This document shows, in pieces, positions 1-7,779 of a stretch of 64,000 bases of DNA. The DNA lies in assembly GCA_023384415.1 (NCBI GenBank), contig JAHDWJ010000006.1, forward strand, positions 103,162-167,161, read 5' to 3'. The position numbers were made by a program, and so were the translations under genes. Below the pieces are notes generated by a model that was given only the letters and a program-made list of their open reading frames with translations, made no database searches and had not been told where the DNA came from. This stretch comes from Anaerolineae bacterium. GTDB taxonomy: Bacteria; Chloroflexota; Anaerolineae; Promineifilales; Promineifilaceae. Positions within the stretch are counted from its first letter, which is position 1. Every line of letters begins with the position of its first letter.

Positions 1-116
1 GCAAGGCCAGTAACATGGTTAAGTTGAACTGCCGGGGTAAATAGCAGCCAGCCAACGCCCAATTGGGACCATCGGGTGTCTGATGTCGGGTTAACTCCAT
101 AAGCGCACCATGATTC

Positions 117-130
117 TAACAACGTTTGCA
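117..130. promoter_or_regulatory. Degenerate upstream LacI-type operator
   Basis: This 14-mer matches 8 of the 10 fixed positions of the LacI/CcpA-type consensus TGNAANCGNTTNCA and ends in the same half-site (TTTGCA) as the perfect copy 53 bp downstream. It lies just upstream of the -35 hexamer of the regulator gene, so it could be an auxiliary operator for looping. Weak match; may be chance. Confidence 0.35.
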
Positions 131-138
131 AGATTATA

Positions 139-167
139 TTGACACTCCGCTGAAAATCAAGTAAATT
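139..167 (+). promoter_or_regulatory. Sigma-70-type promoter of the LacI-family gene
   Basis: A consensus -35 TTGACA (139-144) is followed after 17 bp by TAAATT (162-167; 4 of 6 matches to TATAAT). The expected transcription start near 174 falls inside the operator at 170-183, which fits autorepression. Confidence 0.55.
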
Positions 168-169
168 AG

Positions 170-183
170 TGCAAACGCTTGCA
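170..183. promoter_or_regulatory. CRE-like LacI-family operator (copy 1)
   Basis: TGCAAACGCTTGCA matches TGNAANCGNTTNCA at every fixed position and is nearly palindromic around a central CG. It overlaps the predicted transcription start of the LacI-family gene. An identical copy sits at 1272-1285, ahead of the transporter operon, so the pair probably defines the local regulon. Confidence 0.75.
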
Positions 184-205
184 AATTCATCCGAGGAAAA
201 AAGAG

Positions 206-1243
206 ATGGCCCGTAAGAAATCGTCTAATGGGGTGACAATTATTGACGTAGCCGAAGAGGCTGGCGTTTCTTATTCCACCGTGTCGCGCGTCGTCAATAA
301 TAAATCCTATGTGAAGCCAGATACACGGGCCAAAGTGATGGGGGCCATGACCCGCCTGGGGTATCAGGCCAATTTGCAAGCCCGTAGTTTAGCCGGGGGG
401 CGGTCTAATGTGATTGGTCTGCTGGTTGTAGACCTGACGACGCAATATGTGGGGGAGATTATTCGCGGTATTGATGAGATTTTGACCGCCAATCAATATG
501 AGCTAATGCTGTATACAACCCACCGTCGTAAAACAAAAGAGTCGGCGTATGTCAATATGATGGCGCGGGGGCTGGCCGACGGTTTGCTCATTGTTTTGCC
601 ACGTGATCCCGAAGCGTACTTAACCTCGTTACGCGAGCGAGATTTCCCGTATGTCCTGATTGACCAGTTTGGCATAGATGATTCTGACTTAACTGTGACG
701 GCGGCCAATCGTGAAGGGGGGTATGCCGCGACCCGGCATCTTATCGAACTGGGGCACCGGCGAATTGCCATTATTACCGGCTGGATGGATATGATTGCTG
801 CCCGCCATCGCCTGGAAGGGTATCGTGCGGCCCTGGCTGACTATCATATTGAATATGACGAAGCCCTGGTCTATGAAGGGGACTTTAGCCAACCGTGTGG
901 CTTTCATGGGGCTAATCACCTGTTAGATTTAGCATCGCCGCCCACCGCTATATTTGCCTCTAGCGATTTGATTGCTATGGGGGTGATGGATGCAGCCCGC
1001 GGCCGCGGCATCAAAATACCCACAGACCTTTCCCTGATTGGTTTTGATGACATCCCTATGTCGGCTGTTCTCATCCCCCAATTAACCACCGTGAGACAAC
1101 CTCTGGATGAAATGGGTCGTCGCGCCACCCAAATTCTTTTAGACCTGATTCAGAAACCAGAGGCCAAACAGACCAGTGTTGTCCTGGCAACCGAGCTAAT
1201 CCTACGGGAGTCAACGGCCCCACCACGCCCGGACATGGCCTGA
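206..1243 (+). CDS. LacI-family transcriptional regulator
   Basis: One-component sugar-responsive repressor, 345 aa from the chosen start. The N-terminal helix-turn-helix reads TIIDVAEEAGVSYSTVSRVV, followed by the LacI hinge region (LGYQANLQARSLAGG) and a periplasmic-binding-protein-like effector domain ending in the family-typical GFDDIPMS and LTTVRQPLDEMG segments. I chose ATG 206 because GAGG at 193-196 precedes it by 9 bp; an upstream in-frame start at 179 would overlap the operator. It probably represses itself and the adjacent oligosaccharide importer/GH3 operon, since identical operators precede both. The effector is likely a sugar imported or released by that operon; which sugar cannot be read from sequence. 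Confidence 0.93.
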   Translation: MARKKSSNGVTIIDVAEEAGVSYSTVSRVVNNKSYVKPDTRAKVMGAMTRLGYQANLQARSLAGGRSNVIGLLVVDLTTQYVGEIIRGIDEILTANQYELMLYTTHRRKTKESAYVNMMARGLADGLLIVLPRDPEAYLTSLRERDFPYVLIDQFGIDDSDLTVTAANREGGYAATRHLIELGHRRIAIITGWMDMIAARHRLEGYRAALADYHIEYDEALVYEGDFSQPCGFHGANHLLDLASPPTAIFASSDLIAMGVMDAARGRGIKIPTDLSLIGFDDIPMSAVLIPQLTTVRQPLDEMGRRATQILLDLIQKPEAKQTSVVLATELILRESTAPPRPDMA

Positions 1244-1271
1244 GTGATCAATAATTTTTTTTGTCAGGTTT

Positions 1272-1285
1272 TGCAAACGCTTGCA
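1272..1285. promoter_or_regulatory. CRE-like LacI-family operator (copy 2)
   Basis: Exact copy of the 14-bp operator at 170-183 (TGCAAACGCTTGCA), placed 29 bp after the regulator's stop codon and upstream of the transporter operon. TTGTCA at 1261-1266 could be a -35 element, but I see no convincing -10 at the right distance. Confidence 0.7.
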
Positions 1286-1321
1286 GATTTCTGGGGAGCA
1301 GTATGAGGTCGTTAAATGGTG

Positions 1322-1383
1322 AAAAGCCTGGCTTTTTCATCTCTGGCCTTGACAGCCTAATTTCGCTAGAGCCAGGCTTTTTT
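1322..1383 (+). terminator. Hairpin with T-run between regulator and transporter operon
   Basis: A perfect 11-bp stem (AAAAGCCTGGC 1322-1332 with GCCAGGCTTTT 1371-1381) encloses a 38-nt loop and ends in a run of six T. It could terminate the regulator transcript, or act as an attenuator if the operon transcript starts at the operator about 40 bp upstream. The rest of the 366-bp gap (1384-1609) holds a dispersed ATCCACAGAT-type repeat (1443-1505) and no ORF of note. Confidence 0.6.
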
Positions 1384-1442
1384 GACTGGATGCAGCTTTG
1401 CTATCCAACAAAATAGTATCTTGCGACTCCACTTCTTGTGCC

Positions 1443-1505
1443 GAAAACAAGAAGTGATCCACAGATAAAACAAATCAGTGTTCATTGGTGACATCTGTGG
1501 ATAAA
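1443..1505. repeat. Dispersed 'CCACAGAT' intergenic repeat, copy A
   Basis: Bases 1443-1466 are identical to 58348-58371 (24 nt, core AGAAGTGATCCACAGAT). The rest of the element (CAGTGTTCATTGGTGAC... CTGTGGATAAA) is a degenerate inverted repeat of the same words. Related sequence occurs at 58361-58410 and 63530-63720. Confidence 0.7.
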
Positions 1506-1609
1506 TCTCTTCTGGCTTGTCCAGGTTAGGAGGTGTTATTGAATTGAGATAATGATAAGTTGGTTGTCCCCCGTCCAATCGTTAGCACAAAGTGAATCAG
1601 GAGAGAAAA

Positions 1610-3652
1610 ATGAAAAAGCTTATTCCCCTGCTATTGGTTGCCTTACTGGCCATGGTTGCCTGTACCAGTGAGCCTGTTGAAGTTACCCGTGTTGTTTCTG
1701 AAATAGTGGAAATTACCCGTGTCGTCACCGAAACGATTGAAGTAGAGGGCGTTTCAGTTGAAGTCACGCGCGTTGTTACTGAGCAGGTTGTTGTAGAAAC
1801 GGCGGCCACAGGGCCTGGTGTAACCCCCTTAAATGCCCCCGATGTCTACGGCTTACCTAGAAATCAAATGTTGATTGTAGACATTTTAACCGGCCGTATT
1901 GGCTCACCCAACAATTTCAATGAATGGGTTGGTTGGAAGTGGCGTGATCGCGGTATGCAAAATCTGGCTAACGAACCCTTATGGTCTGTTGACTTTGCTA
2001 CTGGCGAAATCATCAATGGCCTGGCCGCTGGAGACCCGATTTACAACGATGACTTTACCCGGCTGGAGATTCCCCTGCGTCAAGGCGTCGCCTGGCATGA
2101 TGGTACGCCGTTTACATCGGCCGATGTTGTCTTCACGGTTGAGACGCTCATGACAACTTCAGGGTTAAACGCCCATACCTTCTTTTCCACCAACGTTGCC
2201 AGCGTGACCGCGCCTGATGATCACACCGTTGTCTTCGAACTTAATCAGCCTAATTCCCGGTTCCACACCACTTTCCTGGATCGTTGGGGGGCAACCTGGA
2301 TCATGCCCAAGCATATCTTTGAAGGGGTAGATGATATTGTCACTTTCGAGTTCAACCCGTTTGTAGGCACCGGCCCTTACAAGCTTCATAGTTATGATCA
2401 GTCTGGTTTCTGGACTATCTGGGAAAAACGAGCTGACTGGGATAAAAGCCCGACCGGTATCCTTTATGGTGAGCCGGGACCCAAGTACATCGTTTTCCAA
2501 TATTTTGCCAATGAAGGGGCTAAAATCCTGGCTCATTTAACCCATCAGGCCGATGTGGTCAATCTTTCTTCTGATGGGCTGAAAGCTGTTTTAGCTCAAT
2601 CCAACAGCTCAAGAGCGTATCAGTTATCCTACCCCTGGGTGGTCAACAATGACCCGGCGATTACCGGCATTTCCTTCAATACGATGATCGCCCCCTACGA
2701 CAATCCCGATGTGCGCTGGGCGTTGGTGCTGGCGATTGATATTGCCCAGTATGTGGGTATTGCCGTGGATGGCGCTGGCACTGTCAGCCCGGTCCATATT
2801 CCTTCACTTGGCTCTTACCCGGCCGATTTTATCGCCCCCATGCAAGAATGGTTGTCGGCTTTTGAACTTGATTTGGGTAACGGGACGACGTTCCGGCCTT
2901 ATGACCCGGATGCCCCGCAGCGAATTGTTGAATATGTCCAGAATCGGGGGTTTGTTGTACCAGAGGACGCGGCCGCACGTGCCCAGGCTTTCGGGTTGGG
3001 TTGGTACAAATATGCCCCAGAAGCCGCCGAGCAGCTGCTCATCAAGAACGGCTTTTCCAGGAACAGCAACGGCATGTGGCTCTTGCCAGACGGCTCTCCC
3101 TGGGTTATTCGCATTCAGACTGACCCCAACATGGCTACTGATTTGCACTCTAGAAACGCAGTCGCGGCCGCGCAGCAGTGGAAAGCTTTTGGCATAGACG
3201 CCGAAGCCGTGCCCTCAGAAGCCCGGTCCACCCTGTTCCAAACTGGTGACTTTGAGGTTTCCAGCGAATGGCCGGCCCAGGAGCCATGGGGGGCTGGGGC
3301 AGACCTGTACCGTGTCCTGGATAACTGGAACTCCGTCTACGTTAAACCAATCGGCGAGGTAGGCGCACACGGCGGACGCTGGTCAAGCCCAGAGATGGAC
3401 GCTGTTATCGAGCAGTTGCGCCAGACCGATCCCGCCGATTATGATGCTGTCGTAGCCATCGGCATTGAGGGGCTTAAAATAGCTGTGACCGAAATGCCCA
3501 GCATCCCCACCTTTGGCTACATTGGCTTCATCGCCTGGGACGAGACATACTGGACCAACTGGCCCGGCGCGGAAAATCCATATACCCAGCCCTATACCCA
3601 TTGGGGACCATTCAAATATATGACCCCTTTCCTGCAACCAACCGGAAGGTAA
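1610..3652 (+). CDS. ABC importer substrate-binding lipoprotein, family 5 (Opp/Dpp type)
   Basis: Extracytoplasmic solute-binding protein of 680 aa that delivers oligosaccharides or peptides to the permeases encoded next to it. The start ATG 1610 is preceded by AGGAG at 1599-1603. A lipoprotein signal (KKLIPLLLVALLAMVAC) puts the lipid-modified Cys near residue 18. A Val/Thr/Glu-rich linker with three near-copies of V(E/T)VTRVV follows, a pattern common in Chloroflexota binding proteins. The body is a SBP_bac_5 fold (RQGVAWHDGTPFTSADVVF is the diagnostic segment). Co-location with a LacI-type regulator and a GH3 enzyme argues for an oligosaccharide rather than peptide ligand; that is inference from context. 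Confidence 0.92.
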   Translation: MKKLIPLLLVALLAMVACTSEPVEVTRVVSEIVEITRVVTETIEVEGVSVEVTRVVTEQVVVETAATGPGVTPLNAPDVYGLPRNQMLIVDILTGRIGSPNNFNEWVGWKWRDRGMQNLANEPLWSVDFATGEIINGLAAGDPIYNDDFTRLEIPLRQGVAWHDGTPFTSADVVFTVETLMTTSGLNAHTFFSTNVASVTAPDDHTVVFELNQPNSRFHTTFLDRWGATWIMPKHIFEGVDDIVTFEFNPFVGTGPYKLHSYDQSGFWTIWEKRADWDKSPTGILYGEPGPKYIVFQYFANEGAKILAHLTHQADVVNLSSDGLKAVLAQSNSSRAYQLSYPWVVNNDPAITGISFNTMIAPYDNPDVRWALVLAIDIAQYVGIAVDGAGTVSPVHIPSLGSYPADFIAPMQEWLSAFELDLGNGTTFRPYDPDAPQRIVEYVQNRGFVVPEDAAARAQAFGLGWYKYAPEAAEQLLIKNGFSRNSNGMWLLPDGSPWVIRIQTDPNMATDLHSRNAVAAAQQWKAFGIDAEAVPSEARSTLFQTGDFEVSSEWPAQEPWGAGADLYRVLDNWNSVYVKPIGEVGAHGGRWSSPEMDAVIEQLRQTDPADYDAVVAIGIEGLKIAVTEMPSIPTFGYIGFIAWDETYWTNWPGAENPYTQPYTHWGPFKYMTPFLQPTGR

Positions 3653-3660
3653 CAGCCCAT

Positions 3661-3700
3661 GTTAGATTTGACAGGTTTCCGAAAACCGGTCAAATCTAAC
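3661..3700. repeat. Intercistronic hairpin after the binding-protein gene
   Basis: An 18-bp stem with one mismatch (3661-3678 with 3683-3700) and a 4-nt loop lies 8 bp after the stop codon. There is no T-run, so it more likely protects the abundant binding-protein mRNA 3' end or partly reduces read-through to the permeases, as is common in ABC operons. Confidence 0.75.
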
Positions 3701-3724
3701 TGTGCCCGATTACTAAGTTGATAC

Positions 3725-3763
3725 GCCGTGATGCGTGACCAGAGAAACTTCACGCATCACGGC
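3725..3763. repeat. Fold-back repeat family TGATGCGTGACC, copy 1
   Basis: Perfect 14-bp arms 3725-3738 and 3750-3763 (GCCGTGATGCGTGA) around an 11-nt loop. Bases 3729-3761 match 48421-48453 at 29 of 33 positions, with the stem preserved, so this is a dispersed palindromic element. Confidence 0.7.
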
Positions 3764-3879
3764 TGGCCACCTCAATTTATTCAGGGCAAGCGCTGAGTTT
3801 GGCGAACAGTTGCATGGCAAATCCTGTGAATTGAGCCGTAATCAGATAGAGTAACTGAGGAACAAGGGAGGGTACTGTT

Positions 3880-4887
3880 TTGCTATTCATAAGACGTTAT
3901 CTTATTCCCCGGCTCATTCAATATGTCCTGGTTATCTTTGTCGGCATTACCGCCGTCTTCTTCATTCCCCGTTTGCTGCCCACAGATCCGGTGGCCAGGA
4001 CCATTGCCGAACTACGCTCACGCGGCTCATATCTCGACCCGGCCTCCATTGACGCCATGGTTGCTGACCTTACCGAGATGTATGGCCTCGAAGGTTCCTC
4101 ATTCGATCAATACATTGCCTTTTGGCAGCGGCTCTTCCGAGGCGATTTTGGCGTATCTTTCTTCCAATTCCCCACCCCGGTTATCCAGTTGATTAAAGCC
4201 GCCCTGCCCTGGACATTGGGCTTGCTGCTGGTAACCACCGCCATTGCCTGGACAGCGGGCATCCTCCTGGGGGGGGTGGCCGGATATTTTAATCGCCAGG
4301 GTTGGTCGCGGGCGTTAGATGTATTAGCTATGGTCGTGCGGCCGATGCCATACTACGTTTTCGCTTTCATTCTGCTTTTACTCTTTGGGTATATCTTTCC
4401 GCTATTCCCAGTTGCTGGCGGGGCCAGCATTGGCCGTCAGCCCTCTTTTAGCTGGCCGTATATTTCAGATGTTTTGCGCCATGCTTTCCTGCCCGCCATG
4501 TCCCTCATTATCCTGGGCGTAACCGCCTGGTTTCAGACCATGAAACTGGTCGTTCAGAACCTCAACGCCGCCGATTTTGTGCAATACGCCAGGTTCGGGG
4601 GCATCAAAGAGCGGCGCATCGTCTCCCGGTACGTCATCCGTAACGGGATGCTGCCCCAAATCACGGCCCTGGCCCTGTTGATCGGCCAGATTTTCAGCGG
4701 CGCCCTCATTACCGAAATCGTGTTCACCTATCCGGGGCTCGGTACGCTGCTCTACAACGCTATCATGACCGGGGATTACAACTTAATAATGGGCATTACC
4801 GTCTTTTCTATCGTGGCCATTACCACGGCCATTCTGGTTATAGATTTGTTATACCCCCTCTTTGATCCCAGGATTCGCTACAACTAA
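3880..4887 (+). CDS. ABC transporter permease, DppB/OppB type
   Basis: Inner-membrane channel subunit, 335 aa, about six membrane segments, first one at LIQYVLVIFVGITAVFFI. The DppB hallmarks are the LLPTDPV segment after TM1 and the coupling region RFGGIKERRIVSRYVIRNGMLPQ, which contains the EAA-like loop contacting the ATPases. Start is TTG 3880, supported by GGGAGGG at 3866-3872, 7 bp upstream; there is no better ATG. It follows the binding-protein gene after a 227-bp spacer carrying two hairpins and is followed by the second permease after 11 bp. Confidence 0.92.
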   Translation: MLFIRRYLIPRLIQYVLVIFVGITAVFFIPRLLPTDPVARTIAELRSRGSYLDPASIDAMVADLTEMYGLEGSSFDQYIAFWQRLFRGDFGVSFFQFPTPVIQLIKAALPWTLGLLLVTTAIAWTAGILLGGVAGYFNRQGWSRALDVLAMVVRPMPYYVFAFILLLLFGYIFPLFPVAGGASIGRQPSFSWPYISDVLRHAFLPAMSLIILGVTAWFQTMKLVVQNLNAADFVQYARFGGIKERRIVSRYVIRNGMLPQITALALLIGQIFSGALITEIVFTYPGLGTLLYNAIMTGDYNLIMGITVFSIVAITTAILVIDLLYPLFDPRIRYN

Positions 4888-4898
4888 GAGAGTTAAGC

Positions 4899-5762
4899 AT
4901 GAAAGTTCTCAGAGACCTCTTGAGAGATTACCGATTCACCGCCAGCTTTATCATCCTTTGCATATTACTGGCCTACAGCAGTCTTTCCTTTTTCTCGCCC
5001 ATCGATCCCACCGTATGGGTCGCCATCGCCCGCGATCAGCCACCGTCATCACAACACCTGCTCGGCACCGACTCTAGAGGTATAGACATCTTTTGGTCAG
5101 GGGCCTTCGCCATCCGCAACTCTTTGATTGTGGCTCTCGTCGCTGGCGTCGTTTCAAGATTTATCACCATCCCGGTGGCTATGCTGGCGGGTTATAAGGG
5201 GGGGATGACGGATCGGGTACTCATGTTTATCAGCGATAGTTTCCTGGTTATCCCGCTCTTCTTAATCATCGTTTTGCTGGCCGTCTTGATTCGCGAAAAC
5301 CTCAGCCTGGTGACCCTGGGGCTTTTGCTGGCCTGCTTTGGCTGGGCCTGGGATGCGCGGGTAATCCGGTCAGAGATATTAAGTTTGCGCGAGAGGGGGT
5401 TTACGCAGACGGCCATCCTGTCTGGAAGTGGCACCATGCAATTGGCTCTGAAAGAGTACATGCCCTTCGTTACCCCCCTGGTTTTTGCCACTTTGATCAA
5501 CGTCATGGCCTGGGCTATCGGGTTGGAGATCACCCTGGCTATTCTGGGGTTGATTAAACTGGATATTCCCACACTTGGCACCATGATTTTTTGGGCGCTC
5601 AGTTATCAGGCGATATTACTGGGGCGTTGGTATTGGCTCTTAACCCCCGTTATCCTATCCGTACTCCTTTTCATCGCCTTATATTGGCTCTCCGTTAGCA
5701 GCAGTGAATATCTGGACCCGCGCTCCCGGATTCAACGTGTCGGCCAATCGCTCCGCGCATAA
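4899..5762 (+). CDS. ABC transporter permease, DppC/OppC type
   Basis: Second channel subunit, 287 aa, about six membrane segments. HLLGTDSRGIDIFWSGAFAIRNSLIVALVAG is the conserved DppC region (GTDxxGRD type) leading into TM2, and RVIRSEILSLRERGFTQTAILSGSGTMQL is the cytoplasmic coupling loop. It pairs with the preceding DppB-like permease as a heterodimer. It lacks the usual N-terminal cytosolic OppC extension, which is normal variation. Tight spacing on both sides (11 and 9 bp) shows it is internal to the operon. Confidence 0.92.
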   Translation: MKVLRDLLRDYRFTASFIILCILLAYSSLSFFSPIDPTVWVAIARDQPPSSQHLLGTDSRGIDIFWSGAFAIRNSLIVALVAGVVSRFITIPVAMLAGYKGGMTDRVLMFISDSFLVIPLFLIIVLLAVLIRENLSLVTLGLLLACFGWAWDARVIRSEILSLRERGFTQTAILSGSGTMQLALKEYMPFVTPLVFATLINVMAWAIGLEITLAILGLIKLDIPTLGTMIFWALSYQAILLGRWYWLLTPVILSVLLFIALYWLSVSSSEYLDPRSRIQRVGQSLRA

Positions 5763-5771
5763 CAGGCAATC

Positions 5772-6776
5772 ATGGACAAAATTATTCTCACTACCCGACA
5801 GCTTAAAGCGTTTTACCTGCTCGATATTCATGGCCGCCAAAAGGTTGTTAAGGCGGTTAATGAAGTTGAACTGGAGATATTAGAGAACGAAATTTATGGG
5901 ATTGCCGGTGAGAGCGGCTGTGGCAAATCAACCTTGCTCAAAACCTTAGCGGCCGTTGTTGAACCGCCGCTGCGCCAGCTTGAGGGTAAAGTCATTTATC
6001 ATATCAATGGGGAAGAAGTGGATGTCTCCACTCTGGGGGACGAAGAAATGAGAAGGCTGCGTTGGGAATTCGTTTCTTATGTGCCCCAAGGTTCAATGAA
6101 TGTCCTCAACCCTGTTGTTAAGCTAAAAGATACTTACCATGACTTCATCTCCAGCCATGTCAAGGGCAAATCTCAAGAAGAAACGTTCAGAATGGCTAAA
6201 GCCTATATCGCTGAATTGGGGCTGCCTGCGGAGATTATGGGGGCTTATCCCCATCAATTGTCTGGTGGTATGCGGCAAAGGGTGACAATCGCCCTGGCAA
6301 CGCTGCTAAGGCCCAAAATTATCATTGCCGACGAACCGACTACCGCCCTCGATGTGATTGTTCAGCGTGGCGTGATGCAGCTTCTTAAAGATATCCAACA
6401 AAAGCTGCAAAATACGATAATTTTGGTGACCCATGACATGGGGGTTCACGCTAATGTTGCTGACCGTATTGGTATTATGTATGCCGGGAAAATAGTCGAA
6501 GAGGCCCCAACGGAAAAAATTTTCAGCCAGCCGCTCCATCCTTACACCCAATTTTTGATTAACTCGCTGCCAAAATTCGGCGATAAAACGCCCCGTCAGA
6601 GTGTCCCCGGCAGCCCTCCTTCCCTGGCAGACCTGCCAACCGGCTGCCCTTTCCATCCCCGTTGTCCCCAGGTCTTAGACATCTGCAAAGAACAAATGCC
6701 TGCCTATATCGCGGCCGCGGCCGATCATAAAGTTGCCTGCTGGCTAGTTGAGGAAGAAAATGGACAAGCTGCTTGA
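5772..6776 (+). CDS. ABC transporter ATPase, DppD/OppD type
   Basis: Nucleotide-binding subunit, 334 aa. Walker A GESGCGKST near residue 51, Q-loop YVPQGSMN, signature LSGGMRQRV, Walker B IIADEPTTALD and switch His in LVTHDMG are all present. The C-terminal oligo_HPY domain has the family's Cys cluster (GCPFHPRCPQVLDIC...VACW). It powers import together with the next ATPase, whose start codon lies inside this gene's 3' end (17-bp overlap), implying translational coupling and equal stoichiometry. Confidence 0.93.
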   Translation: MDKIILTTRQLKAFYLLDIHGRQKVVKAVNEVELEILENEIYGIAGESGCGKSTLLKTLAAVVEPPLRQLEGKVIYHINGEEVDVSTLGDEEMRRLRWEFVSYVPQGSMNVLNPVVKLKDTYHDFISSHVKGKSQEETFRMAKAYIAELGLPAEIMGAYPHQLSGGMRQRVTIALATLLRPKIIIADEPTTALDVIVQRGVMQLLKDIQQKLQNTIILVTHDMGVHANVADRIGIMYAGKIVEEAPTEKIFSQPLHPYTQFLINSLPKFGDKTPRQSVPGSPPSLADLPTGCPFHPRCPQVLDICKEQMPAYIAAAADHKVACWLVEEENGQAA

Positions 6777-7725
6777 GGTCAAAAACCTAACCAAAGTTTT
6801 CTCTTTAGGGAGCATCAGTTCCAGAATCCGAATAACGGCCACAGATGATGTCTCTTTTTATATCAAGCCGGCCGAAATTTTCACTTTGGCTGGTGAAAGC
6901 GGCTGCGGTAAAACGACGACGGCTAAAATGATTCTGGGATTTGAAGAGCCGACCGCCGGAGCTATTATCCACAAAGGGAAATTAAGAACTAAAAAGGAAA
7001 AGGTCTGGTTTACTGAAGGAATTCAGGCGATTTTTCAGGATCCATTTGGCACATTCAACCCGTTGAGAACGGTTGACCGATATTTTTTTGAGACGATTCA
7101 GAATTTTAAACTGGCTGGGAATAAGAAGACGGCGGTTGAGTTAATTGACCGGAAGCTGAAGGCGGTTGGCCTTTCTTATGAGGAGTTTGCCGGAAAATAC
7201 CCTAACGAGTTTTCTGGCGGTCAACTGCAAAGAATTTCGATTGCCAGGTCCCTTTTGACTGATCCCACGCTGCTCATTGCCGATGAACCCGTTTCAATGG
7301 TTGACGCCTCTCTCAGGATGTCTATCGTGAACCTGTTCAAGAAATTAAAAGAGGAATTTGGCATGAGCGTCCTCTATATAACCCATGACCTGGCAACCGC
7401 CTATTATGTTAGCGACCGGATTGCTATCATGTTTAGAGGCAATATTGTCGAAATGGGGACAGTGGAGCAGGTATTGATGCAGCCCCGACATCCTTATACC
7501 CAGATGTTAAGAGATTCTATTCCTGAAGCCGATCCTCGTCGGCGATGGCGCGGACGGGTCAATCTCAATGAAACAGAACGTGAAGAATATTTGAAACAAG
7601 GCTGCCGTTATGCCGGCCGCTGCCCTCTGGTCATGGACGTTTGCCGACAAGAGGTGCCGGCCGATATTCAGGTTGATAACGTTCTCGTCAAGTGCCACAA
7701 CTACAGTGAAGGCGTGATCGCTTAG
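6760..7725 (+). CDS. ABC transporter ATPase, DppF/OppF type
   Basis: Second nucleotide-binding subunit, 321 aa. Walker A GESGCGKTT, Q-loop IFQDPFGTFNP, signature FSGGQLQRIS, Walker B LLIADEPVSMVD and H-loop YITHDLA are intact. The C-terminal Cys-rich oligo_HPY segment (GCRYAGRCPLVMDVC...VKC) matches DppF. I prefer ATG 6760 over an upstream TTG at 6748 because GAGGAAG lies just before it. It ends 54 bp before the GH3 gene, so the enzyme is likely in the same transcript. Confidence 0.92.
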   Translation: MDKLLEVKNLTKVFSLGSISSRIRITATDDVSFYIKPAEIFTLAGESGCGKTTTAKMILGFEEPTAGAIIHKGKLRTKKEKVWFTEGIQAIFQDPFGTFNPLRTVDRYFFETIQNFKLAGNKKTAVELIDRKLKAVGLSYEEFAGKYPNEFSGGQLQRISIARSLLTDPTLLIADEPVSMVDASLRMSIVNLFKKLKEEFGMSVLYITHDLATAYYVSDRIAIMFRGNIVEMGTVEQVLMQPRHPYTQMLRDSIPEADPRRRWRGRVNLNETEREEYLKQGCRYAGRCPLVMDVCRQEVPADIQVDNVLVKCHNYSEGVIA

Positions 7726-7779
7726 GACAAGGTCACGCCTGGCCCCAAGCAAACTGTTCAACCCAGGAGTTTCTGCTAA

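Noticed and set aside
1..116. Possible 3' end of an upstream gene
   Set aside because: No open frame with recognisable sequence reaches the left edge on either strand; only a half-copy of the AAGTTGAACT word is visible at about 20-30.
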